A stretch of 64,000 nt of DNA, from positions 2,790,001 through 2,854,000 of the forward strand of contig NZ_JAYMGV010000001.1 in assembly GCF_035818475.1 (NCBI RefSeq), in the 5' to 3' direction. Each line of letters starts with the position of its first letter. Position 1 is the stretch's first letter. The notes beneath the pieces were generated by a model that saw only the letters and a program-made list of their open reading frames with translations, searched no databases and was not told the DNA's origin. Origin of the DNA: Cognatitamlana sp035818475 (lineage in GTDB: Bacteria > Bacteroidota > Bacteroidia > Flavobacteriales > Flavobacteriaceae). Of this stretch, positions 8,682 to 17,856 are shown piece after piece. The translations under genes and the position numbers were made by a program.

Positions 8682-10109
8682 ATGAATACTACAGCGCAAA
8701 CGAAGTCTACAACATTAAACTTATTAAATTTTAAGAACGTTTCTATACGTACCTTTTGGATTACGGCTATATCTTTTTTCATGTGTTTTTTCTCATGGTT
8801 TGGTATTGTACCATTTATGCCGGATGTAGTCAGGGACCTGGGCTTAACACCGGATCAAAAATGGAATTCTATTATTTTAGCTGTTTCAGGGACGGTTTTT
8901 GCCCGTTTGCTTATTGGTAAATTATGTGACAAATACGGGCCAAGGATATGTTATACCTGGTTACTAATGTTAGGCGCTGTTCCGGTAATTTTATGTGGAT
9001 TGGTACAGACGCCATTACAATTTTTAATCTGTAGATTATTTATTGGATTTATAGGTGCATCATTTGTGATAACCCAGGTACACACTTCTTTAATGTTTGC
9101 TCCTAATATTGTTGGTACTGCCAATGCTACGTCTGCCGGATGGGGAAATCTTGGAGGAGGAGCAAATCGTTTGGGAATGCCAATTATTGCAGCTACTGTA
9201 ATTGGCTTTGGTGTAGCAGAAGGTGAGGCCTGGAGATATTCTATGGTTATTGCAGGTGTGGTTTGTTTCTTAATGGGGCTGGTTTATTTCTTTTTCACCC
9301 AAGATACACCACAGGGAAATTTTAAGGATTTAAGAGCATCTGGTATTGAAATTGAAAAGAAAAAGGATCAGGTGGGATTTGCCACGGTATTAAAAGATTA
9401 CAGAACCTGGATTTTATTCTTAGTATATGCAGCGTGTTTTGGAATAGAGTTAACAGTTTATGGTACTATGGATGATTATCTTCAAAACACCTTTCAATTA
9501 GAGCGTGCAACTGCCGGAAATATTGTATTGTCTTTTGCTTTAATGAATATTTTTGCAAGAACACTTGGAGGCTTCTTCGGAGATAAATTTGGTAAACTTA
9601 AAGGATTAAGAGGACGTGTATTGTTCTTATCAGCCATATTGGTTATTCAAGGTATCATGTTAATGACTTTTTCTACTGCAACAAGCATTTTTGTTGGTAT
9701 TTCATTTTTAATATTATTTAGTTTATCGGTTCAAATGGCAGAAGGAGCAACCTTTTCTGTGGTGCCGTTTATTAATAAAAAAGCCATTGGATCGGTTTCG
9801 GGTATAGTTGGAGCTGGTGGTAATGTTGGTGCATTTTTAGCAGCTATGCTGTTGAAATCTCAATCGGCTGTAGCTGAAAAGGCAGCCATTATTGCTAATC
9901 AAGGACAGGGAGAAGAAGTTATTAAAGCAGCGCAATCAGCAGCATCGGCTACCGCAGTATCAAGCGGTTATTTTATAATTGGAGCTATTGTGGTTGTAAC
10001 TGCTATAATTTCTTTAGCGATTCGCTTCTCTACTGAAGATGAAAAAGTGGCTAAAGGAGATTCCAATATTAATACAGATGATCTGATTCCGGTTAAGGTA
10101 AAAAGCTGA
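8682..10109 (+). CDS. narK: Nitrate/nitrite transporter, MFS (NNP family)
   Basis: A 475-residue inner-membrane protein with about 12 hydrophobic helices. It carries the nitrate-nitrite porter signature SAGWGNLGGG (151-160) in helix 5 and an R-rich loop GKLCDKYGPR typical of MFS. Arginines in helices 2 and 8 (the nitrate-binding residues in NarK) have plausible counterparts. Direction (nitrate uptake, nitrite export or exchange) cannot be read from the sequence. The next gene, the nitrate reductase fusion, follows 213 nt later, which suggests a supply role for assimilation. Confidence 0.9.
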   Translation: MNTTAQTKSTTLNLLNFKNVSIRTFWITAISFFMCFFSWFGIVPFMPDVVRDLGLTPDQKWNSIILAVSGTVFARLLIGKLCDKYGPRICYTWLLMLGAVPVILCGLVQTPLQFLICRLFIGFIGASFVITQVHTSLMFAPNIVGTANATSAGWGNLGGGANRLGMPIIAATVIGFGVAEGEAWRYSMVIAGVVCFLMGLVYFFFTQDTPQGNFKDLRASGIEIEKKKDQVGFATVLKDYRTWILFLVYAACFGIELTVYGTMDDYLQNTFQLERATAGNIVLSFALMNIFARTLGGFFGDKFGKLKGLRGRVLFLSAILVIQGIMLMTFSTATSIFVGISFLILFSLSVQMAEGATFSVVPFINKKAIGSVSGIVGAGGNVGAFLAAMLLKSQSAVAEKAAIIANQGQGEEVIKAAQSAASATAVSSGYFIIGAIVVVTAIISLAIRFSTEDEKVAKGDSNINTDDLIPVKVKS

Positions 10110-10322
10110 TCTTGAATAAAACTTTTTAAAGGGGCATAAAATCACATTTTTTAAAAACTGTGAATTTAAATAAAACCCGAGTGATAAAGTTGATTATTTG
10201 CGATACCGATTTTTGTCAAATTTAAAATATAAAGCGCCTTTTTTACGGTATTCAGAATAATAAAGTAAGTATTTGTTTTCTGAAATTAAATGGTGTTATT
10301 TAGTATAAAATGTTTGGTCTGA

Positions 10323-13300
10323 ATGATTAAAAATGAAGTTAAAACAACGTGTTCATATTGTGGTGTAGGCTGCGGAATTATTGTTAAAAAAGATAATAAC
10401 AATAAGGTTTTTGTTGAAGGCGATAAAGACCACCCGGTTAACAAGGGTATGCTATGCTCAAAAGGCATGAATTTACATTATGTGGTCAATGATACTTCTG
10501 ATAGAATTATGTATCCCGAAATGCGATGGAGCAGATCACATCCTCGTGAACGCGTAAGCTGGGACGATGCTCTGGATAGAGCAGCCAGCGTTTTCAAATC
10601 CATTATAAAAAAGCATGGTCCGGATAGTGTTGGATTTTATGTGTCAGGCCAAAGTTTAACAGAAGAATATTATATTGCTAATAAGCTTACCAAAGGGTTT
10701 ATAGGAACCAATAATATAGATACAAACTCACGATTATGTATGAGTTCTGCTGTGGTTGGCTATAAAAAAACTTTTGGAGAAGACAGTGTACCTGTTTCAT
10801 ATGCTGATATTGAATTGGCGGATGCGTTTCTTATTACAGGAGCAAATCCGGCATGGTGCCACCCTATATTATTCAGACGCTTAGAGAAACATAAAGAAGA
10901 TAACCCTGATGTTAAGATCATTGTTGTAGATCCCAGAAAAACAGACACGGCAAACTTTGCAGATTTACATTTACAGCTTATACCGGGAACAGATGTTGTC
11001 TTGTACAATGCCATAGGAAGGTACTTGTATCATAGTGGATTGATAGATGAAGATTTCATTACAAAACACACTCAAGGTTTTAAAGCATATAAAGATTTAA
11101 TATTTTCAACATCGTTAAAACAAGCTTCCAAGCTCTGTGGCGTTTCTGTTGATGACATCAAAAAAGCAGCAAAAATTATAGGGCTTTCAAAAGGGTTTAT
11201 AAGTATGTGGGCTATGGGACTCAACCAAAGTGTTGTTGGAACAGATAAAAATGTATCACTTTTAAACTTATCTTTAATTACTGGCCAGGTAGGAAAACCC
11301 GGGTCGGGACCTTTTTCTTTAACAGGGCAGCCCAATGCTATGGGAGGACGAGAAGTAGGAGGAATGGCTAATCTGTTGGCAGTTCATAAAGATTTGATGA
11401 ATGAAGAGCACCGCAGGGAAGTCGCACAGTTTTGGGGAGTGGATAAGATTAACCCCAAACCGGGTTTAACAGCTACTGAAATGTTTGATGCGCTAGAGAG
11501 TGGTAAACTAAAGGCCGTTTGGATAGCCTGTACAAACCCCTTGGTGAGTTTGCCAAATCTAAATAGAGTGGAGAAGGCCATGAAAAATGCAAAATTTGTT
11601 GTGGTTCAGGATATTTCACACAGATCAGATACGGTAGCTTATGCAGATTTAGTATTACCGGCAGCCGGATGGTTGGAGAAAGAAGGTACCATGACCAATT
11701 CTGAAAGGCGTATCTCATATTTACCTAAAGAAATAGATGCTCCTGGAGAAGCCAGGCCAGATGTAGAGATCTTCTGTGATTTTGCACAGCGTATGGGCTT
11801 TAGAGGATTTAATTATAACAATACCGGTGAGGTTTATGATGAGTATGCCTCAATGACCAAAGGAACTAATATTGATGTCTCTTTCTTAAATTACGACAGA
11901 TTAAAAAGCGAAGGAACCTTCCAGTGGCCGGTACCAGAATACAGACATCAGGGAACACCCAGGCTTTTTGAAGATAAGAAATTCTATACACCATCTCAAA
12001 AAGCACAATTTAATGTGCCAACTACTATTGAAAACACTTCTGTTAAACCAAATGCCGATTTCCCACTTATTTTAACAACCGGTCGTGTACGTGACCAATG
12101 GCATACCATGACAAAAACCGGTAAAGTATCCCGGTTAAAAACGCATTATCCAACTCCGGTATTAGAAATCAATCCTGTAGATGCCTATTTAAGCAAAATC
12201 AAAGACGGAGATATAGCGGAGATTACAAGTGAAAATGGTGTAGTAAGGGTTCGTGCCAGTGTTTCTGAAGCTATTAAAAAAGGCGTTGTGTTTTTACCTA
12301 TGCATTGGGGTAAACAGCTTCAGAGTAATTTAAATAGGGTAAACAATTTAACCAATACGCATCTTGACCCCACTTCAAAAGAACCTGATTTTAAATTTAC
12401 CAGGGTGTCAGTTTCAAAATATAAGAAACCGGTTGAAAAAATCATCATTGTTGGTGCCGGAGCTGCAGCATTCAGGTTTGTACAAAACTATAGAGAATAT
12501 AATGAAGATGATGAAATACACGTATTTTCAAAAGAACCCAACCTCTTTTATAACAGGGTTTTATTACCGGAATATGTTACTGAAGAATTAACCTGGGAGC
12601 AACTGCTTAAAATAAAGAAAATAGAGCTTAATAAACTTAATATTCATCTGCACCCGGAAACACAGATTTCAAAAATAAATAAAGAAGGTAGAACAGTAAC
12701 AGGCAGTAATGAAGAGGAACACTATTTTGATAAACTGATATTAGCCACCGGAAGTCGTGCGTTCATTCCCAAAGATGTTCAAATAGATCTACCAGGACGG
12801 TTTACAATGCGGAATAAGTTAGATGCAGATAGATTTAAGGCCTATCTTGATGCTACCGGGCTTCCGCCTGAAGAACAACATGTGGTTATAGTTGGTGGTG
12901 GTTTATTAGGTTTAGAGCTGGCAGCTGCAATGAAGTATAAAAATGCTAAAATTACTATAATTCAACGGGCCTCTCGTTTAATGGAACGTCAGCTGGATAA
13001 AATATCCAGCAAGTTATTGGCATTAGATGTTCAGGAACGTGGTATCCAAATATATTTTGATAATGAGGTAAGCACCGTGTTTGATGATGAAGATACCGGC
13101 GAGTTAAACATTACCCTTAAGAGTGGAAAATTTATCACTGCAAATGCTATTGTTTATGCTATAGGAACCATTCCAAATATAGAAATAGCCAAAGCTAATG
13201 GTATAGCCTGTAGCAGAGGGGTTAAAGTAAACCAGCATTTACAATCTTCACACCCGGATATTTTTGCCATTGGTGAGATTGCCGAATTCAATAATCAGTT

Positions 13301-13847
13301 ATTTGGAATTACCTCGGCAGCAGAAGAACAAGCTAATATATTAGCCAATTTTATAGCAGGTGATATTAGCTGTGCATACAATGGCTCGGTATTGATGAAT
13401 ATATTGAAATTCAATGATTTGAATTTGTGTAGTATTGGGGATATCAGTGTCCCTGATAACGATGACAGTTACGAGGAAATTATTTTTACAGATATTAAAA
13501 AGCGCTATTATAAAAAATGTATTGTTAAAGATGATTTACTGGTTGGGGCAGTTTTAATGGGTGATAAAAATGAATTTGCCGAATTTAAAACCATGATTGA
13601 AAGCAAAATAGAAATGGCTGATAAACGCAATACTTTGCTTAGAGGGGCTTCAAATGATGCACCAGTTTTGGGTAAATTGGTGTGTTCATGTAGTCAGGTA
13701 GGAGCGGGTAATCTTGAAGAAGCTATAACCAAAGGTTGTACGGATTTTACCGAACTATGTAATAAAACAGGAGCAGGCTTAGGGTGCGGAAGTTGTAAAA
13801 CAGAGGTTAGGGAAATACTTCATAATTCAGAAGTATTAGTGTCATGA
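10323..13847 (+). CDS. Nitrate reductase fused to its NAD(P)H diaphorase (NasA + NirB-like FAD/BFD module)
   Basis: A 1174-residue cytoplasmic fusion. Residues 1 to about 690 form the molybdopterin catalytic part of NasA/NarB type, with the [4Fe-4S] ligands C10, C13, C17 and C45 and a Mo-ligand cysteine in the segment SRLCMSSAV. From about residue 705 a NirB-like diaphorase follows: FAD motif VGAGAAAFR, NAD(P)-binding VGGGLLGLEL (about 858-867), and a BFD-type [2Fe-2S] site with C1121, C1123, C1155 and C1158. In most bacteria the diaphorase is a separate subunit (NasB/NasC) or electrons come from ferredoxin. Here the whole path from NAD(P)H to molybdenum is in one chain. The end module is paralogous to the first half of NirB. 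Confidence 0.9.
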   Translation: MIKNEVKTTCSYCGVGCGIIVKKDNNNKVFVEGDKDHPVNKGMLCSKGMNLHYVVNDTSDRIMYPEMRWSRSHPRERVSWDDALDRAASVFKSIIKKHGPDSVGFYVSGQSLTEEYYIANKLTKGFIGTNNIDTNSRLCMSSAVVGYKKTFGEDSVPVSYADIELADAFLITGANPAWCHPILFRRLEKHKEDNPDVKIIVVDPRKTDTANFADLHLQLIPGTDVVLYNAIGRYLYHSGLIDEDFITKHTQGFKAYKDLIFSTSLKQASKLCGVSVDDIKKAAKIIGLSKGFISMWAMGLNQSVVGTDKNVSLLNLSLITGQVGKPGSGPFSLTGQPNAMGGREVGGMANLLAVHKDLMNEEHRREVAQFWGVDKINPKPGLTATEMFDALESGKLKAVWIACTNPLVSLPNLNRVEKAMKNAKFVVVQDISHRSDTVAYADLVLPAAGWLEKEGTMTNSERRISYLPKEIDAPGEARPDVEIFCDFAQRMGFRGFNYNNTGEVYDEYASMTKGTNIDVSFLNYDRLKSEGTFQWPVPEYRHQGTPRLFEDKKFYTPSQKAQFNVPTTIENTSVKPNADFPLILTTGRVRDQWHTMTKTGKVSRLKTHYPTPVLEINPVDAYLSKIKDGDIAEITSENGVVRVRASVSEAIKKGVVFLPMHWGKQLQSNLNRVNNLTNTHLDPTSKEPDFKFTRVSVSKYKKPVEKIIIVGAGAAAFRFVQNYREYNEDDEIHVFSKEPNLFYNRVLLPEYVTEELTWEQLLKIKKIELNKLNIHLHPETQISKINKEGRTVTGSNEEEHYFDKLILATGSRAFIPKDVQIDLPGRFTMRNKLDADRFKAYLDATGLPPEEQHVVIVGGGLLGLELAAAMKYKNAKITIIQRASRLMERQLDKISSKLLALDVQERGIQIYFDNEVSTVFDDEDTGELNITLKSGKFITANAIVYAIGTIPNIEIAKANGIACSRGVKVNQHLQSSHPDIFAIGEIAEFNNQLFGITSAAEEQANILANFIAGDISCAYNGSVLMNILKFNDLNLCSIGDISVPDNDDSYEEIIFTDIKKRYYKKCIVKDDLLVGAVLMGDKNEFAEFKTMIESKIEMADKRNTLLRGASNDAPVLGKLVCSCSQVGAGNLEEAITKGCTDFTELCNKTGAGLGCGSCKTEVREILHNSEVLVS

Positions 13848-13906
13848 AACCAGCATATTTAAATATCAAAGGTCACATCTGGCCCAAATAAAATAAAAAT
13901 GAACAG

Positions 13907-15334
13907 ATGAAAGAGCCATATAGATTGAGAATTAACGGGGGAGTTTTATCACCGGGAGAATTGAAATATATTTGCGAAGCAGCAGAAGGTTTGGGGTTAA
14001 ATGCAATCTCTTTTGGATCCAGGCAGGACATTATTTTTCCGGAGCAGATTGATGAAAGTAAGTGTAATGAATTTGATAAAATTAAGTTTGTAAAACCTAA
14101 AAGGGATGGTATTGAAAACATAGCATCATCTTATGTGTCTGCCGAGATCTTACCCAGTACCTCATGGCTTACCAGCGACAAGTATTTATATGTTTTAGAG
14201 CAATTTAAGCATAACCCTATGCTACGTATAAATGTTATTGACCCTAAACAGCGTTTGGTTCCGCTATATACAGGTAATGTGAATTTTATTGCTTCAGAAC
14301 ATGAAGATTATTGGTATTTGTATATAAGACTTCCAGGTTGGGAAAAAACAAAGATGTATCCGGCACTCATTTATAGTTGGGACATGGATAAAATAGAACT
14401 GGCTATCGAAAATATTTTGATAGAAGAACCGGAAACCATAGAAATGGTTTTTGAATTGGTAAGCGATGCTATAGATACTAATAACAGGACCGTTGATAAG
14501 CCTTTAGAAGTACCGTTTTATCCTTTTCCATACTATGAGGGAATGAATAGAATTGGAACCGATAGGTATTGGTTGGGGTTATATTGGAGAAATAATAGGT
14601 ATGATATTCCTTTTTTAAAGGCCATGTGTGATTTATGTTCGGAAAATAAAATTGGTAAAATCTCTATCACACCATGGAAATCCTTTATTGTTAAGGGGAT
14701 TCCACTAAAGTCTAAATTGCAATGGGAAAAATTCCTTGGTAAGTTTGGTATCAATGTGCGTCATTCCATGCTGGAAATGAACTGGCATTTACCTGTAAAT
14801 GATAAAGAAGCTTTAAGCCTTAAAAAATATTTGGTTACAAATTTTGACCAAAATGATATCAGTACTTACGGGCTAACATTCGGAATTACCAGCTATGAAA
14901 GTGATACCTATAATTTTACTTCAATAGTTATAGAGAAGAACAAGCAACCGGAGTTAAAAGGGGATTTTAAAGTTAGAGATACTTACAATCTACTTTATGC
15001 AAAAAATTTCGATCCTAATACTCGCGAATATATCATGCATGTACAAGATGTTGATAAAGTAGAGCTACCGGGCTTATTGATGGAATTGAGTCAATTGTAT
15101 TTTGAGCAATTAGGAACAGAAAGAGAAGAAGACGTTAAAGTTATAGTAAAAGAATGTATTGAAGAAGAAGTTTATCAATGTGCAGAATGTTTAACGGTCT
15201 ATAATGAGATTTATGGAGATATTACTCAAGATATAGCCCCCCATACACCATTTGACAGTTTACCGGAAACCTATGAGTGTTCACTTTGTGAAGCACCAAA
15301 AAGCAGTTTTGATAAAAAAGTCTTGGTTAAGTAA
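13907..15334 (+). CDS. Nitrite/sulfite-reductase-like protein with C-terminal rubredoxin
   Basis: 475 residues. The N-terminal LRINGGVLSPGELKYIC and the SFGSRQDIIFP segment resemble the ferredoxin-like half-domain of siroheme nitrite/sulfite reductases, and a second similar half starts near residue 200. The C(x5)C...C(x3)C siroheme-[4Fe-4S] ligand set of true reductases is absent. Instead the C-terminus is a rubredoxin: C425xxC428 and C458xxC461 with the usual 30-residue spacing. It follows the NasA fusion by 59 nt. I infer an electron carrier or docking protein for nitrate or nitrite reduction rather than a siroheme enzyme. Function is unproven. Confidence 0.75.
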   Translation: MKEPYRLRINGGVLSPGELKYICEAAEGLGLNAISFGSRQDIIFPEQIDESKCNEFDKIKFVKPKRDGIENIASSYVSAEILPSTSWLTSDKYLYVLEQFKHNPMLRINVIDPKQRLVPLYTGNVNFIASEHEDYWYLYIRLPGWEKTKMYPALIYSWDMDKIELAIENILIEEPETIEMVFELVSDAIDTNNRTVDKPLEVPFYPFPYYEGMNRIGTDRYWLGLYWRNNRYDIPFLKAMCDLCSENKIGKISITPWKSFIVKGIPLKSKLQWEKFLGKFGINVRHSMLEMNWHLPVNDKEALSLKKYLVTNFDQNDISTYGLTFGITSYESDTYNFTSIVIEKNKQPELKGDFKVRDTYNLLYAKNFDPNTREYIMHVQDVDKVELPGLLMELSQLYFEQLGTEREEDVKVIVKECIEEEVYQCAECLTVYNEIYGDITQDIAPHTPFDSLPETYECSLCEAPKSSFDKKVLVK

Positions 15335-15348
15335 TGAATATAAAGACA

Positions 15349-15380
15349 CTCTGAAAAGTGTTATTCAGAGCGCCTTTTTT
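15349..15380. terminator. Intrinsic terminator between convergent genes
   Basis: CTCTGAA (15349-15355) and TTCAGAG (15364-15370) form a 7-bp stem with an 8-nt loop, followed by CGCC and six T. It ends the narK/nasA-side transcription 15 nt after the rubredoxin gene and lies just before the end of the convergent minus-strand gene. Confidence 0.65.
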
Positions 15381-15383
15381 ATT

Positions 15384-15935
15384 CTAACCCATTTGTTTAA
15401 ACGTGATGCCATTATACTTTAAAGTCTTAGTGGATTGCCCTTTTTTAATTACAATTATATATAGTTTTTTAAGCGTTTTATTATTGGTATAATTTATCTT
15501 AAAGACACTTTTTTCAGTGGACCAATTAGGAAATGACTGTGCGATTGAATTTCTGATTTGATCTGGGATTTTAATATTTTTATAAACCTCTTTTGAAGAA
15601 AGAATTTCCCCATTATTGTTGTAATTTACCAGAGCTTTTGCATTTGTGCTTTTAAACCTAACCAGGTAGGATGCAGCTTCAGAATTATCATAAATGGATT
15701 TGTTTTTTAAATTGTATTCAAGAATTTGTCTCTCCAGTTTACTTACAATTTCTGATGAGTTAGTGTTTACTACTGCTTTATAGTAAGCACCTGAAAATTT
15801 AGTTTCTTTTTTAAGGTGTGTTGGTGAACTATAATATTTAAATGTATTAGTATTTAAATAGGCCAGATCATTGTGTTGTGCATGTATTGTATTTATAATA
15901 AATACACTTACTAGAGTTAAAATTACATTTTTCAT
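15384..15935 (-). CDS. Secreted PepSY-like/hypothetical protein
   Basis: 183 residues with a signal peptide (MKNVILTLVSVFIINTIHAQ, cleavage after residue 20). The mature part has KALVNYNNNGEILSSKEVYKNIKIPDQIRNSI, similar in layout to PepSY-like/DUF2874 proteins of Bacteroidota that pair a beta-strand 'node-like' repeat with an amphipathic helix. No catalytic motif is visible. It is monocistronic and separated from the AraC gene by 120 nt. The function is unknown; the family assignment is tentative. Confidence 0.6.
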   Translation of the reverse strand: MKNVILTLVSVFIINTIHAQHNDLAYLNTNTFKYYSSPTHLKKETKFSGAYYKAVVNTNSSEIVSKLERQILEYNLKNKSIYDNSEAASYLVRFKSTNAKALVNYNNNGEILSSKEVYKNIKIPDQIRNSIAQSFPNWSTEKSVFKINYTNNKTLKKLYIIVIKKGQSTKTLKYNGITFKQMG

Positions 15936-16054
15936 GACATATTGATTTTTAATGATATGCCAAAAGTATGCTTAAACTAAGCTTAAGGATTTTTTTAAAG
16001 GGTCAAAAAGTTTGTTTAAAAGTCCAACCACAAAAAATGTTCTAAAAATGATAG

Positions 16055-16924
16055 TTATTGAGTTAAATGAAGCTTTCTAAATTGATTGGGAGGGTAATTG
16101 TATTTTTGTTTAAAGCTATTATTGAAATGTGAAGTGTTCTTAAAACCACTTTCATAGCAAACCTCATTGACGGTTAAATCAGATTCCTGGAGTAAGGTTT
16201 TTGCATATTCAAGGCGTTTGTTTGTTAACCATTTACCAGGAGTTTCTTTGAAGTGTTCCTTAAAGTCTCTTTTAAAGGTAGACAAACTTCGTCCGCATAA
16301 CTGAGCATAGGCTTCCAATTGTAAATCACAATGAAAATTTTTCATCATAACATCATAAATATTGGCTTTCTCAATTTGGTTAAGAGATTGAAAAAAGGAT
16401 ATCAAATCGTTATTGGCAGGGCTTAATGCTATATTAAAAAGTAATTCATTAAACTTAATCTCTACCAATTCTTTAGGAATCTCACTGCCCATATTGAAGT
16501 AATTAAATAGGCTTAAAAATAATGCGTTTAATGTATCAGTTACATGAATTGGGAAAATTTGATTATTACTATGTTTTGTATTCTTTTGAGGAATAATATG
16601 TGCATTGTCTTTAATAAATTTTCTAATAAAATCTTCTGTCATAAAAAACAAGATGGTGCAGTAATCTTCTTCATAATATTGTTTGGTATTATAAATACCT
16701 TTTCTGATGAACAAAGCATCACCTGAATTAAGAGGATAGGTTTTATGAATAGAGGTCCAGTCTTTTTTGCCGCTAATAACATAGGTTATTAAAGGCGTAT
16801 GGGTCCAAAGCTTAAATTTTTCAACATCAAGGGGACATTTATATTCAACAAACATATAATCATTCCCTATAAGCTTGTTATATTTTGGGCTATTTTGAAA
16901 ATATTTATAAACATCAAGTGTCAT
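16055..16924 (-). CDS. AraC-family transcriptional regulator
   Basis: 289 residues. The N-terminal half is a cupin-like sensing domain. The C-terminal ~100 residues have the two helix-turn-helix units of AraC: LEAYAQLCGRSLSTFKRDFK and VNEVCYESGFKNTSHFNNSF, ending NQFRKLH. The effector is unknown. The closest neighbours are the secreted 183-residue protein and, beyond 348 nt, a methyltransferase gene; no target is obvious. Confidence 0.88.
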   Translation of the reverse strand: MTLDVYKYFQNSPKYNKLIGNDYMFVEYKCPLDVEKFKLWTHTPLITYVISGKKDWTSIHKTYPLNSGDALFIRKGIYNTKQYYEEDYCTILFFMTEDFIRKFIKDNAHIIPQKNTKHSNNQIFPIHVTDTLNALFLSLFNYFNMGSEIPKELVEIKFNELLFNIALSPANNDLISFFQSLNQIEKANIYDVMMKNFHCDLQLEAYAQLCGRSLSTFKRDFKEHFKETPGKWLTNKRLEYAKTLLQESDLTVNEVCYESGFKNTSHFNNSFKQKYNYPPNQFRKLHLTQ

Positions 16925-17271
16925 ATAACAAATTTACTAAAATGTAAGCTCAAAACCATTCGTCGACACTTATGCGTTATTCAACTATACTAAAATGGGA
17001 TTAAACGAACAGTGAATATGTTGTGAACAACCTTTAAAACGATGGATACATGCAGACGGGTCTAAATTATCAATGAAAGATTCTATAAAGATCATAATGC
17101 AATTAGGGCAGATTATGTGGGAGTATAGAAAGAAAAATAAAGTGGCTAATAGTAGTATAGGTAAGCTATCATTGGTATACAAGAACCTGTGTGCCTTATT
17201 TTAATAATTTATCGTGCAATGTGTGCGCAAATTAACTGTCTTAAAGCTATAGGTAAGATTTAAGGAATATT
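16925..17271. other. Intergenic stretch with an uncertain 43-codon ORF (17073-17204, +)
   Basis: No recognisable gene fills these 347 bases. On the plus strand a 43-codon frame from the ATG at 17073 to the stop at 17204 is preceded by a further 19 sense codons without a start, from 17016. The composition (WIHADG, IMWEYRKKNK) looks protein-like, so it could be the remnant of a decayed gene. A minus-strand frame over the same bases begins with hydrophobic residues but resembles nothing known. Confidence 0.25.
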
Positions 17272-17757
17272 TTAAGACCGTGGTTTATTAACGCCACGGT
17301 CATACATTACTATGCTCCCTGCTACTGAGACATTTAAGCTTAATTGCGATTTGAATTTTACTAAAAAGTGACTTTTTTCAATAGCTTTTTTAGACAAACC
17401 ATGATCTTCAGCACCCAATAGGTACACGCAGCGCCTTGGATGATGGAATGTTTCTAAGTTTTCAGCTTTATCAGTGAGTTCAACACCTACGAGTCTTGCG
17501 CCTTTGGGTAAATTTTTAAAGAATTCCTCAAAAGTCTCATAATGAAAATAAGGCATTGATTTAACAGCATTGTGTGTATCGCAGGCTTGTTTGGCATAAC
17601 GATTACCTATGGTGAAAATAAAACTGGCCCCTAAATTTTGAGCAGAGCGCCAGAGTACACCCAGGTTTTCAGGGGTTTTTCCATTTTGAATTCCAATACC
17701 GAAGAACTCATTTTCAAAATTATCATTCATGTGGTCAAAAATAAAACATCTTTTCAC
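17272..17757 (-). CDS. SpoU/TrmH-family RNA 2'-O-methyltransferase
   Basis: 161 residues with the three SpoU motifs: GIGIQNGKTPENLGVLWRSA (17-39 region), VYLLGAEDHGLS near 112-123, and LNVSVAGSIVMYDR near 140-153. These form the knotted AdoMet-binding fold that methylates tRNA or rRNA ribose. It has no N-terminal RNA-binding extension. The exact target nucleotide cannot be predicted. It is the gene after moaA but is 99 nt away, so it may be a separate unit. Confidence 0.88.
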   Translation of the reverse strand: MKRCFIFDHMNDNFENEFFGIGIQNGKTPENLGVLWRSAQNLGASFIFTIGNRYAKQACDTHNAVKSMPYFHYETFEEFFKNLPKGARLVGVELTDKAENLETFHHPRRCVYLLGAEDHGLSKKAIEKSHFLVKFKSQLSLNVSVAGSIVMYDRGVNKPRS

Positions 17758-17856
17758 TTGATTGAAAATTTAAATCTCTTTTGTTAAGAAATTACTAAGC
17801 CCTAATACGTCGCATTTTTTACTTGTTTGCTTTGGTTTAATGTAATTTGTATGGGC

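Noticed and set aside
12364..12591. 75-residue frame inside the nitrate reductase fusion
   Set aside because: It is in another frame of a long conserved gene and has no motif.
16985..17182. Minus-strand 65-residue hydrophobic frame
   Set aside because: It has no recognisable family and the opposite strand looks at least as protein-like.
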